Shown piece after piece: positions 24,261 through 36,570 of a stretch of 64,000 bases of DNA. The DNA lies in NCBI RefSeq assembly GCF_000512585.2, contig NC_089241.1, positions 5,908,001 through 5,972,000 on the forward strand. Reading direction: 5' to 3'. Within the stretch, counting starts at the first letter, position 1. Each line of letters starts with the position of its first letter. Under the pieces are notes generated by a model, which did no database searches, was not told the DNA's origin, and saw only the letters and a list, made by a program, of their open reading frames with translations. The position numbers were made by a program, and so were the translations under genes. Source of the stretch: Kwoniella bestiolae CBS 10118 (lineage: Eukaryota; Basidiomycota; Tremellomycetes; Tremellales; Cryptococcaceae).

Positions 24261-26471
24261 TCACTTAGCAATCTGCCTAGCCCACTGCCTAATCATCCAC
24301 TCAAATTCCAACCCAACTTTCAAAACCTCTCTCCCCACATCCCTGGAGATATACCCGATCTTCCACGGCACCCAGCCCAGAAGCTCTTCCACCCAGGGAC
24401 TGAGTCCAGCTCGGTGGATCGGCCTGACGTAAAAATCTTCGATAGCCCGTCGGACGGAGGAGAAGAGAAGGGCGTCATCGACTGCCCATAGGCGGGTTAG
24501 GAGACGGAGTTCTGATGAGACGGCCTGTACATCGTGGGGAGTGAATTAGCATTGAAGACTCGGTACTTCAGGTATTGCTTCTCTACGACTGATAAGGTCA
24601 CCAAGGTAAACAAAACCTACCGCTTCTCTCACTGTATCAAACGATACATCAGCGCCACTTTATCCTCTGAGGCCTATCAGTAAAATCGACTTACTCCTTT
24701 TCACCGTTGCAGCCGGCCTAAGCATAGGATTGGAAGATGATCTTCGTCTGTGGCATATGGATTCTTACAATCAGCTGATTATACTTAAAGCTACATCAGA
24801 ACTGACCTCGGCAAAGTGTCTCCCAAGATCGCAGAGGCACCTTCATTACTATCCTCGCTTGAGTGTCGGAGGTGATAGCCCGTGGTGCCGATGCGAGGGG
24901 ACATGGGGCCTAAAGTACAGAAAATAAAAATAGTTCAGTCATAGACCCAGCAATAAGTATGACGAAGCATTGACGATGTTGAAGACATTATATAATGAGA
25001 GTAATTATGCAAGTAACACGGGAGATGTCAGTATGACGATCTCCTACTCACCCACAACAACCTCACAAACATCCACTCCGACCCTCCCCAGCTCCCCTCT
25101 AATAACCCCAAACATATCCCTCTTAATCCCATCCACAAACCTCACAACCCTCCTCTCCGTCCTATAATACTCCGGCTCCTCATACTCCCTCTCTGAGTTC
25201 TCATAATTGTGATAATCCCATTTCCAATCGTCTTCGTCCTTTTGATCATTGAGCTCTACGATCCTCCCATCTCCCTCTCCACTTATAAATACGACTCTTC
25301 CCTTCGAGTAACCCCGGAGGAAGGAGACGCTCAGGAGATCGCTTAGTTCTTTGATTATAGCCAGAGGATCGAGGATGTTGGAGCGGTAGAGGGAGATCAT
25401 AGTTTGTTCGTCGGTCGTAATTAGTGAGCTTGCGGGGAGAGTCGGTAGAGGTGGGAGTTTACCACTTGTAGAACTAGGAGCGGGTTGTCCAGCGACAGGT
25501 TTTGATGCCGCTTCCTTGGTGGTTGTAGCGGTTGAAGTTTGACCCTGGCCAGCTAGATTGGAGGGTGAAGAAGGAGCTGACGAACTTCGTTGCATTGCCA
25601 CGGGTGACACTTGGGGAGCGAGAGTATTAACATAATCCCTCGATGTTCCCCGACTGAATCTACTGAAATCTTGAGGTGGAGCTTTTGAGGGTAAAGATTT
25701 GACTTTTCTATTAATACAAACTATCGACACGAGGGTCAATTTATTTTCCTTACAATACGCCCGGACAGTCTCCCCCGCATGACTGAACCTCCCTTCCCCT
25801 CCTTCTTCCATTTCCACAGGGGACTGAGCCTTTTTGAGGTCCCCCCTGGCAGATGTGGACAGATCACCTGAGATCCCCTCCGGATCAATGATGACAGGTA
25901 CGACCGCACCTTGATGACCTGGGTATCTGGCTCGTAGTCTCTTCTGCACACCTGACCAGGTCAAGAGTAAGTGTGTGAGAGCAGATGAAGTGGGTGGCGA
26001 GGAGGGGGAAGGGAGGGGGATGAGGGGGAAGACGGTGTAGCCTATCTTGGCTAGGTGAAGGGTGAGGCTTTGGCCTGCGGCTACGCGTATATGAGGGGCG
26101 TTAGCGTGATGTACTTGGTAGACAATCTCATGCAAACGAAAACGAAGAGAGGAGATGGTAAGTACCATGATCATTCAAGGGAACAAAGTCCTTTAATAGA
26201 TACATATCGAATGAACATTACCAAGAGAAAGACGCTCACCCTCATTCGCACCAAGCACCACAACCCCACAACCCCTCCCGCTCTCCCTCCTCAATCCCCT
26301 AGAATAATCAAACTTAACCGGTCTCTCGTACCCCAGCAATCCCAGGAAAAAACGATACATAAAGTTACAGACTGACAAGGTCGCTTCCATGGTGAGCGAG
26401 ATCAACGCGCAGATATCTTGAGATAACGCCAAGAGCGCGGCGGTACGGACTGATACGTTTATGGAAGCCAT
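24261..26471 (-). CDS. DUF1776-family NAD(P)-binding Rossmann protein
   Basis: This is a fungal DUF1776 protein, a divergent short-chain-dehydrogenase-like Rossmann fold with no established reaction. The start is MASINVSVRTAALLAL at 26471; an upstream in-frame ATG at 26498 is possible. A membrane-like helix (DICALISLTMEATLSVCNF) precedes the nucleotide loop. That loop is split by an intron and joins as VVVLGANEAAGQSLTLHLA. The middle carries a Ser/Pro/Thr-rich insertion, then GRVVFISGEGDGRIVEL and RVVRFVDGIKRDMFGVIRGE. After an 11-nt micro-exon (24621-24631), the last exon encodes RLWAVDDALLFSSVRRAI and WMIRQWARQIAK, with the stop at 24261-24263. The classical YxxxK catalytic pair is not evident, so enzymatic activity is uncertain. 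Confidence 0.8.
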
Positions 26472-27286
26472 TGTTTTGGGGGTGGGTTGGTATAGCATGG
26501 TGAGGTGTTGGTGTCTTGTCGGTTGGTCGTTGACCTAAGCTAAAGCTGAGATGCTAGATAGTATGCCAATATGTAGGAAAGGTGATATGATGTAAATTAC
26601 AGGGAGTATTGGTATAAGTATAGGAATGGATCCATCCTGGGATCGAGGTCGAGGGGGTATCGATACAGAGCAGACTGACTAGGTGCATGGACAAAGGTTA
26701 GAAGCGTGCAGTGGTAAAGTAGACTGAATGAAAAGCTCACTTCTGTGCCCCTTTTGAATTGGGATAACCTTGAATTCACTATTGATTGATTGATTGAAAC
26801 AAGTAACAAAGTGATGTGATTCACAACGTCATCGGGATGAGTGAGAGATCTGATTGTAACAATTTACGTATCCTCCTGCATCACTATTATTCACCCAAGT
26901 GGCTTTATCGTGTTGACTTGTTGGTGATGTCGGAGCAGTACTAGGATGGCAGTGGATGCTCCTTGTGCTCATCATCATCTTCTTGGTGTTCATCATCACT
27001 GATTGTGTTTTTGATGCTATCAACACTCAATCTCCGGTTAACCTTAAATTCCGATTAGTTCTTTTCCACTTACTTTCCCACGGTCTTAAAAAAAAGGCAC
27101 GTGCATATGAATGATGCGATGCTTGACTCTGGTTTTTCGGAATTCTTGACAGAAAACCGAGGATCGTCCAGATTCGAGTCAAAAGTACTTGTTCAATCTC
27201 TCTTTCCTCATTCACTGATAAAGTACTCATAGTATATTCACTACCTTCTCATCGTTGTCCATACCCAAGTGACCTGTCATACCACC
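26472..27286. promoter_or_regulatory. Divergent promoter region between the DUF1776 gene and SER1
   Basis: 815 bp between divergent starts, unusually long for this window. It may contain a small minus-strand gene, listed separately. Confidence 0.35.
26829..27230 (-). CDS. Possible small two-exon gene (doubtful)
   Basis: Starting at 27230 a frame reads MSTLSVNEEREIEQVLL and reaches a perfect GTAAGT donor at about 27083. A 57-nt intron with an AACTAATC branch-like site would end at TAG at about 27027. The spliced frame would then run ASKTQSVMMNTKKMMM to a TGA at 26829. The product is about 115 residues and matches no family I know. Its composition is biased and it sits in a promoter region, so it may be chance. 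Confidence 0.2.
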
Positions 27287-28839
27287 ATGCCCACGCGAGA
27301 TCAAGTACACAACTTTGCTGCTGGACCTTCACCACTCCCTACGACATGTCTGGAGGAGGCGTCCCTGGGATTATTGAACTATGAAGATACAGGTATGGGG
27401 ATATGTGAATTATCGCATAGAGGAAAGGAGTTTAAGGCTGTCATTGAGGGTGCAGAGGGTGAGTAATTGACGTTTCATCGACTGAGTTTTTCATTCTTGA
27501 GCAACACTATATCATCGATCGAGGTAATACGATTAGGGTTATACTTTAAGCCTGATAATTGTTGATCACTGCCTCTGCTACTTCGTATCCATACCACCTT
27601 TCAGATCTCTGTCAAACCATATACTGACCGCCTACCACCCCCTCAGCCGACCTACGTACCCTCCTAGGCGTCCCAAAGAACTACACCATCCTCTTCTCCC
27701 AAGGCGGAGGAACCGGCCAATTCTCCGCCGTCGTCCTAAACCTCCTAGCAGCTCACCGACTCTCCCACCCAGTCCCAGCCGAGCAATTCCAACCTCCAGT
27801 CCTAGACTACGTCCTCACTGGCTCATGGTCATCCAAAGCCTACGCCGAGGCACAACGACTGTGTACACCTCCCTTCCCCAATTGTCCAGGGTTTGGTCAA
27901 CCCCGTATCGCAGCAAGTACCAAATCCACCTCATGGACCCGTCTACCAACAAGGGAGGAATACAAGTTCAGCCAAGATGCGGCATACGTGTATTACTGCG
28001 AGAACGAAACTATCAATGGCATTGAGTTCCCTCCAAAACAAGAAGACGAGGGGGCATTCCCCTTCGACCTCGTACCGGAAGGGGTAGAGGTTGTAGCGGA
28101 CTATTCCTCAAGTTTTATCTCAAGGCCTATACCGAATTTCAGTCGACATGCTATAATCTACGCGGGCGCGCAGAAGAATCTCGGTCCCTCTGGAGTAACG
28201 GTTCTGATCGTCCGTAATGACTTGCTGGTAGATACCACGGAAGCATCCAAATTGGGTTGTATACCCCCTGTACCAATTACGTACGAGTACAAGATCTTGG
28301 CTGATAATGGATCATTGTACAATACCCCACCTACTTTCCCTATCTACGTTTCTGCGTTGGTGTTGAAACACCTGATAAAGAATAAAGGTGGGTTGGAAGG
28401 ACTGGAAAAGACCAATAAGGAAAAGGCGGAGTTGTTGTACAATACACTGGAAGATGCTGAGAAGAAGGGTAAAGCGAGATTGGTGGTGAGGGAGAAGAAT
28501 GCGCGAAGTTGGATGAATGTGACGTTCAATATTGAGGGTGAGGGGGAGGAGAAGAAGTTCTTGGAAGGAGCGGAGAAGAGGGGGTTCAGGCAGTTGAAAG
28601 GTCATAGAAGTGTTGGAGGTGAGTGGGGTTTTCTCATTTTACTAGCATGTCAATTTGAGGCAATGGTATAAGCGAGGGATAGTCTGGGCGGGAAAGACAC
28701 AAGGGACGAAAGGCGAGGACATGCTTGCATATGCTAATGCCCCTGTCTGTTTATAGGTATCCGAGCGTCCATCTATAATGCCGTGACTATGGAGTCCGTT
28801 CAGCTACTGTGCGAATACATCAACGAGTTCTGCAAATAG
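27287..28839 (+). CDS. SER1: Phosphoserine aminotransferase
   Basis: This PLP enzyme of serine biosynthesis converts 3-phosphohydroxypyruvate plus glutamate to phosphoserine plus 2-oxoglutarate, in the cytosol. Three exons (27287-27458, 27647-28618, 28757-28839) give 408 residues, a normal length. Visible family motifs are VHNFAAGPSPLPTTCLEEA, GICELSHRGKEF, ILFSQGGGTGQFSAV and YVLTGSWSSKAYAEAQ. DYSSSFISRPI and IIYAGAQKNLGPSGVTVLI follow; the latter holds the PLP Schiff-base lysine. GHRSVGGIRASIYNAVTME, split by the last intron, is the C-terminal substrate-binding segment. The start at 27287 (MPTRDQVHNFAAG) is preferred over an upstream in-frame codon because the family begins just before NFxAGP. 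Confidence 0.95.
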
Positions 28840-29126
28840 AAGTACAAATCTATATTTATTCATATAAATAATTATACAAAGCAATTATTTAGATGCATGC
28901 TCAGTACAATATCAATTAGGACTGGTTCAAATCTACAGCGCATTCAAAGGCAGAAAATCATACACTCGTTCGTAACAAGTAGAAATACATGATAAATTCA
29001 ATCCGTTCATTCCAGACTTCCAACCAATTCTTTTCACCGCAGACTCTTGTACAGATAACTCAGTCATAAATCCAATATCGTTCCCCATGTGTTTAGTCCT
29101 TTTGTACATGATAAGATATCCACCAA

Positions 29127-31497
29127 TTAAGCGACACCCCTACCCAACCCAAAATCCCAAACCTTCACACAAAGTCCGAAATCCCCCACAGCCTCCTGAG
29201 GAGGCAAAACCCTCTCCCCCTCGTAATTCGCCGTACCTCCAGCTTCGGACTCGCCCAAAGCCCAATATACGGCGTAGATTTTCTCGCGGTCTAGTTGGAG
29301 GCACGAACATTGGTTCATACCTTTATGATGGACGTCGAGTAGACATCGTATCTTGATGCTTGGTCTAGGGGACAAGGAGGAGCCGGTGTTGTACGGTGAG
29401 AGGGGGAGGGACGAAGTGTAGAGGAGGAAGATGCTTGTTGCCTTTGCACAGGGATTTTGTTAGCTGGACATTCATATAACAGGATGGAGAATTGGTTCGG
29501 TCTAGGCACATTATCAGGAAAGAATCTAAAGCAGTGAGAGATCGCTCACACTAGTTACCACTACATGTTCACCATAAGTTGACAATTGCCTCAAACTCTC
29601 CCTCAGGACTATAGCCAGGAGATTCGCATTCAAAGCTTTATCTCTAGCTTCGGGGTTCTGAATAGATAAGATATCTTTGTAATTCCGGAGAACGTATATC
29701 GTCCCTGATTTGGTTATGGCGAACAAGTCCTTCGAGGTATAATGGACACTAGGTAAGATAACATGACAGCTCGTCAGTATGCTCGCGGCTTATTCACGTA
29801 AAAAGGGGTTGCTCAGAACGGTAGAAGATCATTCGTGTTGGAGAAGCATGATGTTCAGTAGTAAAGATCTCACTCACGCTGCAAACTCCCTTCCCGCGAT
29901 CCTACCTTGTCCAGAAGCCATCATAACCCCATCAAAACCATTATCGTCTATCCACCTACCCTCAACCTTCAATTCCCCTACCAGCACTTCATCCTCCTTG
30001 GCCGGCCTGATCTTCCTCGTAGATTTGGACGGGTCATAGCATGTATATATAGCTGACGCGGCGTCAAAGGGAGCAGTGAAGGGCGGTGGGAAGGTGGTTA
30101 CTTTTTTCTTGGTTATGCGGGAATAGACGTTGATGGATGTTGAGTGGCAGATGAAGAGGAAGGAGTCGTCAAATTCGATATACTATTGGAGGATATCAGT
30201 ATTCAGTACATGCACGTCAGCCGATCGTTTCATATTGCTCTGTATTGTGTTTCTGGAAGGGGAGTAAAGATCCAGGCATTGATGAGCTTCTATCGGGACC
30301 CCACTCACATTAGGTCTCCCCCTATCTTCCTGATCAAAAACAAACCTCTCCATCTCCCTCCCACCCTCAGCTTGCAAATCATAAACATACGCCTCCTCAT
30401 CACTACTCGTCCCAAATACCAACCTCTCCTCAGGCGTATACTCCCTATCGACCCTCGCACGAAAAGCGAAACAGTCCGTACGAGGAGTCAAGGTCTTATA
30501 GTACGTTAGATGTCCCCTTGGTGGGTTCTCCGGTGCCTCCGAGTCATGGCGAGGGGGTTGATAGTGGTCCTCTAAGGTGAATGAGTATCCTCTGTTGTGG
30601 GTTATTGAGCGGGTGGAAGGTGGGAGTGAACGACGGCGTGAGGGCGGGAATCGGGAGAGGGCTGTGGGTGTTAGGTGGATTTCGAATGATCTGTCTGCTG
30701 GAGTGAGTTAGCTGGATTTATCCCTGCGATCGCGCCAAGCTAAATGGTGGATGTAGCTTTGAGTTGGAAGAGGAGCAGATTACTCACCATCATTAGAATT
30801 GAATATCGCATACCCCTTGACAAATTCCAAATGGGCATATGAACCTATCTCTTCGTACTCGAACAAGGGTTCTGAGGTCTTGAGATCTGATACTAGTATA
30901 CCGTCTGTTCCGATTACGTCGTTAGTATATCTTTGCATAGCAGCTTCAAGTACGACACAAAAACGAAGGCAGATCAATATCTATTATTTGCCCCCCTAGC
31001 CTACTGCAGGGGGTGAGGAAGCGACGAGACAACTCACCAAGCCTACTAGTAGTAATGATTGTCCCCTCCTCATGATCCACCTTGATCCTCCAGACAGTAT
31101 TCCTACCAGGATGCACCCATTTAGATCTGGCTCTACCGTTCTTCCAGTTACTCTGTAGCTCCAAATAATCTTTGACGACTCCTTTCCAATTCACCTCGTC
31201 ATCTCCCTCACCCCTCGGATCTACTGATGAGGTTGTAGGATCCGACCAAGTAGACGACTGAGCAGTTGCTTTATCTTTTATATCCAGATCGTCCAATATG
31301 GGAGGCTCGATGCCCACTGTACGGGCTAGGGGCTTGTACAGTGTGGTAGGTGAGGATATGATCAGGGAGTGCCATGATTTGGATACTCTCAGACACGATG
31401 TGAGGGGGTCGAGGGGGAGATGAGATAGGATTTGGAGGAACAAGGAGGGACCAAGGGCTTGAAGTGGGTCGTTTGGGAGGGGAGGACTGGACGTCAT
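29127..31497 (-). CDS. F-box protein with beta-propeller-like C-terminal region
   Basis: This is a predicted substrate adaptor of an SCF ubiquitin ligase. The start is MTSSPPLPNDPLQALGPSLF at 31497. The F-box follows at residues about 10-55: ILSHLPLDPLTSCLRVSKSW, then HSLIISSPTTLYKPLAR. WKGVVKDYLELQSNWKNGR and RNTVWRIKVDHEEGTIITTS lead into a series of short exons with repeated beta-strand-like units. Examples are GILVSDLKTSEPLFEYEEIG, EERLVFGTSSDEEAYVYDLQ, SFLFICHSTSINVYSRITKK and DLFAITKSGTIYVLRNYKD. The end is LCVKVWDFGLGRGVA with a TAA at 29127-29129. The propeller is divergent, without clear WD dipeptides in most repeats. The substrate is unknown. Confidence 0.75.
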
Positions 31498-32104
31498 GCC
31501 TTGTCGTCGTAATTGATGTTGATAGTTCCGAGAATGCGTGATGGTACTGTTGCTCTACACATTCCCAGGTGTGGTCGATCACATTGCTCGTATATTCTCG
31601 TATCTCAGCTCATCATCCACTCTGGACTTTTCGGCAACTGTCCCAACTCATCTTAACCGGACATCACCGATGAATGAGAGTGGCACTTTTATTGCTGCGA
31701 AAATAACATCAAACAAACGATCCAAGCGTTGTGTGTTGACGCATTGTGTATCGTGTGTGGACCGTGCACTGGTTGCCATGTTATTGGAAGTCCTGTTCCT
31801 CCTCCGCCTTTGAGAAGGTGCCAAGATGACATTCAACGGCGATGATGGTCACGATGACGTCAGAGATTTAACATCAAGCATTCCTTTCAACCATCTTTTG
31901 TAATGAGAATGAGTCATGAGCAACTCAACTCCGACATGGTCCTTTTCGCAAGGAATCGGTCAACTTACACTAGATATGAGGCTGTGCGATATATAGTCCT
32001 CCTGCTTACTAACCGATCCATCATACCCTACCATCTTCTTCACTTCTCTCACCACAACCCACGTATTTTATCACATACCTCATTGCTAATCTAATTTGAA
32101 CGAG
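31498..32104. promoter_or_regulatory. Divergent promoter region between F-box gene and SUR7-like gene
   Basis: 607 bp; no gene and no clear element. Confidence 0.35.
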
Positions 32105-33180
32105 ATGTTGGCCAAAGCAGCTTTCCCAGCTCTGTTCCTCACTTGTAAGCATACACATGCTCACTACTACAGGATCTTACTAGTTTCGTGGGTGATTTGC
32201 ACTGACAAACTCTACAACAGTGGCAGGATTCATCCTCCTTCTCCTCGTCACATTGTCCGTACCAATAATCAAAACCATCTATCTCCTCCAAGTACGAATC
32301 AAAACGGGCGGTACCGCTGCAAATGCCAGATTGGGAGTCAACGCCGGCGTATTTGGGCTATGCTATGAGGGAGGTCAAGCTAGGTGCGTACTCCTTCATT
32401 CACCAGAAGCATCTCTCCATTTCTGTTCTGTCCTCTGATGTGAGATGAGGTGAACTCAAAACTGATTGAATTTGATTTATAGTTTCCTGGGATTCGACTA
32501 CTCCTCAAACGCAGCATGTACAGACCCCCAAGTAGGCTATACCTTCGATGAGAACTTCTTGGGACTGAATGGTAGTGGGCTTTCCAGAGCTGTTATAAAA
32601 GGTATAGCTGGGTCGTTGATACTTAATGCTATTGCCGCTGGATTTGCGGGATTGAGTTTGGTCTGGTCGTTCTTTGCTTGGTTGTGCGCAAGTAGGGGAT
32701 GGGAGATAGTGAGTGATGTCAACCTTTCGGGTTCTCCCTGAAAGTGTTCCCACCTCCGAGACGGCGGTCGCTCCTTAAGCAACCCGCATGTGATGAATCT
32801 TTTCTCTGTTTCGTTGACTTATCCATTCGTCACTACTGTGCAGTTCACGTTCATCTCCCTATTCTTCTCCGTTCTCACAGCATGGCTCGCTTGGGCCCTA
32901 GGTCTTGCTTTGGCGTTGGTAGCTAGACACAGAATCGAAGATTCCTCGGATGATATTCTAGATGCAAGGATCGGTAACGGAGTATGGTTAGCTTTGGGTG
33001 GTGCGGTTAGTGAACGATTTCGTACGCTTACAGTGTACTTTCGATAGCTGACACGCGAGGGAAATATAGGTCGCTGTCACCCTCGCGCTCTGTTTCGCCG
33101 GCTGCGGGATGTTTGGAAGATATCGTTCTGATAGGGTCGTGCATCAAAAACCTGTTGGATATAGACGACGATACTTGTGA
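32105..33180 (+). CDS. SUR7/PalI-family four-helix membrane protein
   Basis: Five exons (32105-32144, 32221-32383, 32483-32708, 32844-33005, 33070-33180) give 233 residues with intron phases 1-2-0-0. Helix 1 is AGFILLLLVTLSVPIIKT. The first extracellular loop carries GVFGLCYEGG followed by a second Cys (SSNAACTDPQVGY), the typical SUR7/PalI/claudin-like signature. Helices 2-4 are IAGSLILNAIAAGFAGLSLV, FTFISLFFSVLTAWLAW and VAVTLALCFAGCGMFG; the tail is basic. Family members act in eisosomes, cortical domains or pH sensing; the role here is unknown. It precedes seven same-strand genes with the same exon phases and topology, so it is probably the least diverged member of that array. Confidence 0.8.
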
Positions 33181-33639
33181 GTTATATTTTATATTTTATT
33201 TTGAACGCATGAATATTGGCTAAAATGACGTTGCTATCATAGTTGGCAACGAAACCATGCAGGAAGGGGAACCTACTGAGTGTAGCAATTTCTCTTGCGT
33301 TTCTCTTGCTGCTCGTCTTATCCATATTTTCCTATACTGTAGTTTCGATTTTCCTTTGCGGCAAATTTATAATGTTAGGACACCAGGATGTATTGAGTTA
33401 ATCGAGGATGTCAAACACACTTCCCATGCCATGCGTTCCCATGTTATGGGCCCTAGGAAGTAAGATTATCGAGTCTACTTATGGATCTTAGCGTTCATTC
33501 CTTTTGACGAGTCCCGACTGTAATCTCAACTTTCCTTCTTCACCTCTTCCCTGCTCTCTTGCTTTCTTTCCTTTTTTATCCTCTCCATCTCCCATACTCT
33601 CATCATAACATCTCACTTCACACCATAGTCAACGACACG
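33181..33639. other. Intergenic
   Basis: 459 bp between array members; AT-rich leader, pyrimidine-rich before the next start. No gene seen. Confidence 0.4.
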
Positions 33640-34708
33640 ATGCGCACTACAGAAGTCTTCCAACGACATTCAACATGGTACACATACCTCATCATGATCT
33701 GCTGTTCATGTGAGTGGTTATCAACAAGGTCCATTGGAGATAAATCAATGACTGAATTTTCCTTCTCTTCTCTCCGCTTCTCACAACCGTACTCGTCCTC
33801 CTCATGTTCCTCCTCAGCTTCTCACCCACCAAATTTCACCAATTAGACCTATTCCATTCGATCTCCCGGATCCACATCTCGCCAGCGAATACGAATACAA
33901 CTACGGAAAGCAGTCGAGCGAAAATCAAACTTGCCTTTGGGACTGGTGGGGGGTGTATGTGGTTTGATAAGGTCGAGTCAGTTCCTCCCTCACCTTCCAA
34001 CTACAGCACCATCATACAGCGTCGCACCTACTTGAAGGTGTAGATTAGGACTGCAAATGAATATAAGAACATGTAAGCTGACTATTCATGTATCATAACT
34101 TATAGGCCAATATGCCAAACCACCTTCCACCTTCAATCGTCCCCGACATACCTCCATCTCCCAGACGATCAGACTCTCACGCAGTGTCTGGGGAATACCA
34201 ACGGTCTAGCCACTGTGCATGTGCTTACTGCGCTGGTATCGCTCGGTGAGGTGTTTTGGGTCCTGGGCCCATTCGTACCATGGTGTCTCATCGTGAGTTG
34301 ACATAAGCTACTTCACTGTATCGTGTGAAGCTAATTAGGGTACATTGTTCGATACCGTATGGTATATGGTAGATCTCAAGTATACTCATATGGCTCTCAT
34401 TAATATGGGGATTCATCGCCCTCATTATCATAGGCGGGTACAAGCTCGCCATTGCGAGGCGGCTCAGGGAGGAGTGTATCCCAGATTTCTATACGAGGTA
34501 TGGAGGTGGGCTGGGTATCTATGTAGTTGGAATGGTGAGTGAAGTCAAGTAACGAGATGAAGCAGGTCAGGTCAATATTGATGTTGAGCCGATGTAGTTC
34601 TTCTTCGGGGTGGCAGCGGTCGGAGCGATAATCACCGAATCCGAATGGCTAATCAAGAGGAGAGAACCGCTGGGAGGGGATCGGGAGAATGTGGGTATTG
34701 AATTGTAG
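33640..34708 (+). pseudogene. Array paralogue 1: four-helix membrane protein with a lost splice acceptor
   Basis: This is the first of seven tandem paralogues. Homology-guided exons are 33640-33709 (MRTTEVFQRHSTWYTYL), 33787-33976, 34106-34292, 34373-34534 and 34598-34708, giving 239 codons in frame. The ectodomain motif is FGTGGGCMWFDKVEPICQ, helix 3 is VLTALVSLGEVFWVLGPFVP and helix 4 is LIWGFIALIIIGGYKLA. The acceptor of intron 1, expected at 33785-33786 by alignment with the next copy, reads AA instead of AG. No other AG there gives the right frame; retaining the intron shifts frame into a stop. All other splice sites look usable, so decay is recent or an unusual acceptor is used. Pseudogene status is inferred. 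Confidence 0.55.
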
Positions 34709-35098
34709 TGAGATGTGCAATTTGATGAGATGAGAGACCTTTTCGATAATATCATATTTATCGTTTTTGTAGGATACTCTTGTAGGTTGCAGTTAAGAGA
34801 TACCACGATGCTACTGAATCGATCATCATCTGTCACGGCCCATTCAAGTATCGTCTGCAGGGCGTTTCGGTCTCGGGCAGCTCACTCGGTCCATGGCGAT
34901 GGGATCAGGGCTGTGCGTGTGTGTCGTTGTGTGCACAGAGGTCGTCGTGTATCACATTATTTTTCAACACATCATCGACTGTCCACAATGCATATGTTGA
35001 TAAGCCAATGTACAGTAACCATCGCGGCGCTTCTTGTCGACTAGTCTTATCCGATACAAGTCATTACACTGACCCACCATCAGACCTCACCGTCCAAA
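34709..35098. other. Intergenic
   Basis: 390 bp between array members; nothing coding supported. Confidence 0.4.
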
Positions 35099-36186
35099 AT
35101 GAGAACCACAGTCTTCTTCCAAAGGCATATATCATGGTACACATACAACAGCATGATATTCACGATGTGTAAGGGATCTCGCAGAGTCATCACATGTTGT
35201 TTAAACTCCTCAGCTCATGGTGCCAATTGCATATTTGTTTCTAGCTATCCCTGTGCTCTTCATGTTCCTCTTATCCTTCTCTCCAACGCGTTTTGGGAAA
35301 TTAGACTTGGTCCATTCGACCTCCAAGGTGAATATCACATCTATAGGAGCAGGAAAGGAGGAAATAAAGATTGGTTTGGCCTTTGGAGCTAGTGGAGGTT
35401 GTATGTGGATCGGTGATGAGGCGTGAGTGATCTTTCCTTTGGTGTGTTGAGGATGGTTCTTCGTCTCATCAGACACACTGCATGTACTGTAGCACATCAT
35501 GATCGCCCTGTTGATTGCATATCATCACGTACACTTACAATGCTATGACTAGTCGAATATGTAAACCAACCTTCCATCTTCGACCTTCACCGACAGATCT
35601 CCATCTCCCATCGAATCAGACCGTCACCGAGCATATGAGCAACACCAACGGACTAGTATTGGTCCACATAAGTACTGCGCTCGTATCGCTGGGACAGATA
35701 TTCTGGGTTGTAGGTCCATTCGTTCCTGGGTGCTTCGAGGTGAGTCTGGTACTCACATAGACGTCCCAACGCACCATGTAGACAAGAGAGGATGGTTGCC
35801 TGCACAACACTGTATCCTAGCTAATCTTACGACTGGTCCTCTTTACGAGTCCATCCCAGACATCAAACGTATTCAGGCTCCTATCATTACTATGGGGTAT
35901 GTTGACCTTCTTCACCATATGCGGAACCAAGCTATCAGTAGAGAGCAGGTTGAAAGATTCTTACCCACAATTTAAGACTGATTATGGGGGTGGGCTGGGG
36001 TTGTACATAGTTGGTCTAGTGAGTTTGCTTCACGCATGGGAGGTACAAGTCATCCGTAACCAGACCTTCATTGATCCGGTGAGGTGATTATTGCAGTTCT
36101 TCATACTTTGTGCGATGTTGGGTACGATGAGTGTGTCGGGGAAGATTGAACGGAAAGGTCCTCCTACACCTGCCGAGGGCGCATAG
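35099..36186 (+). CDS. Array paralogue 2: four-helix membrane protein
   Basis: Exons 35099-35168, 35245-35422, 35553-35739, 35821-36018 and 36097-36186 give 240 residues, phases 1-2-0-0. The start MRTTVFFQRHISWYTY is a short cytoplasmic tail shared by the array. Helix 1 (IPVLFMFLLSF) is followed by an extracellular loop with FGASGGCMWIGDEARIC, the conserved Cys pair. Helix 2/3 is VLVHISTALVSLGQIFWVVG ending PFVPGC, helix 4 is LLSLLWGMLTFFTICGTKL, and YGGGLGLYIVGL precedes the last exon. It is closest to copy 1 (shared YGGGLG and helix 4). The fourth exon is longer than in the sister genes by about 12 codons. The function is unknown. Confidence 0.7.
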
Positions 36187-36570
36187 CTGTAGCAGTGCTC
36201 TCATCTCCTTATATCATCTCTGTCAAGCTTCAATAGTACTGTCCACTAAGATTGTAGTAGACGATTCCCTTGTGATCTTTGTAAGGTATGATTGTATGTA
36301 TAGACTGTTGGGTGAATGGGCCAAATTGTCGTACCTGCAGATCAATCAATCATAAATACACAGCCCGCTTGAGCCATGGTTTCTGTAATTCAAAGCTGTG
36401 TCACTGTGTATAGATTCATCAACAGAATTCCCTCATTACCATCCATACTCGAACAACATTGTCCTCTCAATATACTACATTGTATACTTTACTACCTTAG
36501 CAAAGTAGTACAACCACATACCCCCTCAAGCAACGACGTCTGGCAGGAGCTGCATCTTCTGTAGATTGAT
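36187..36570. other. Intergenic
   Basis: 384 bp between array members; nothing coding supported. Confidence 0.4.
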
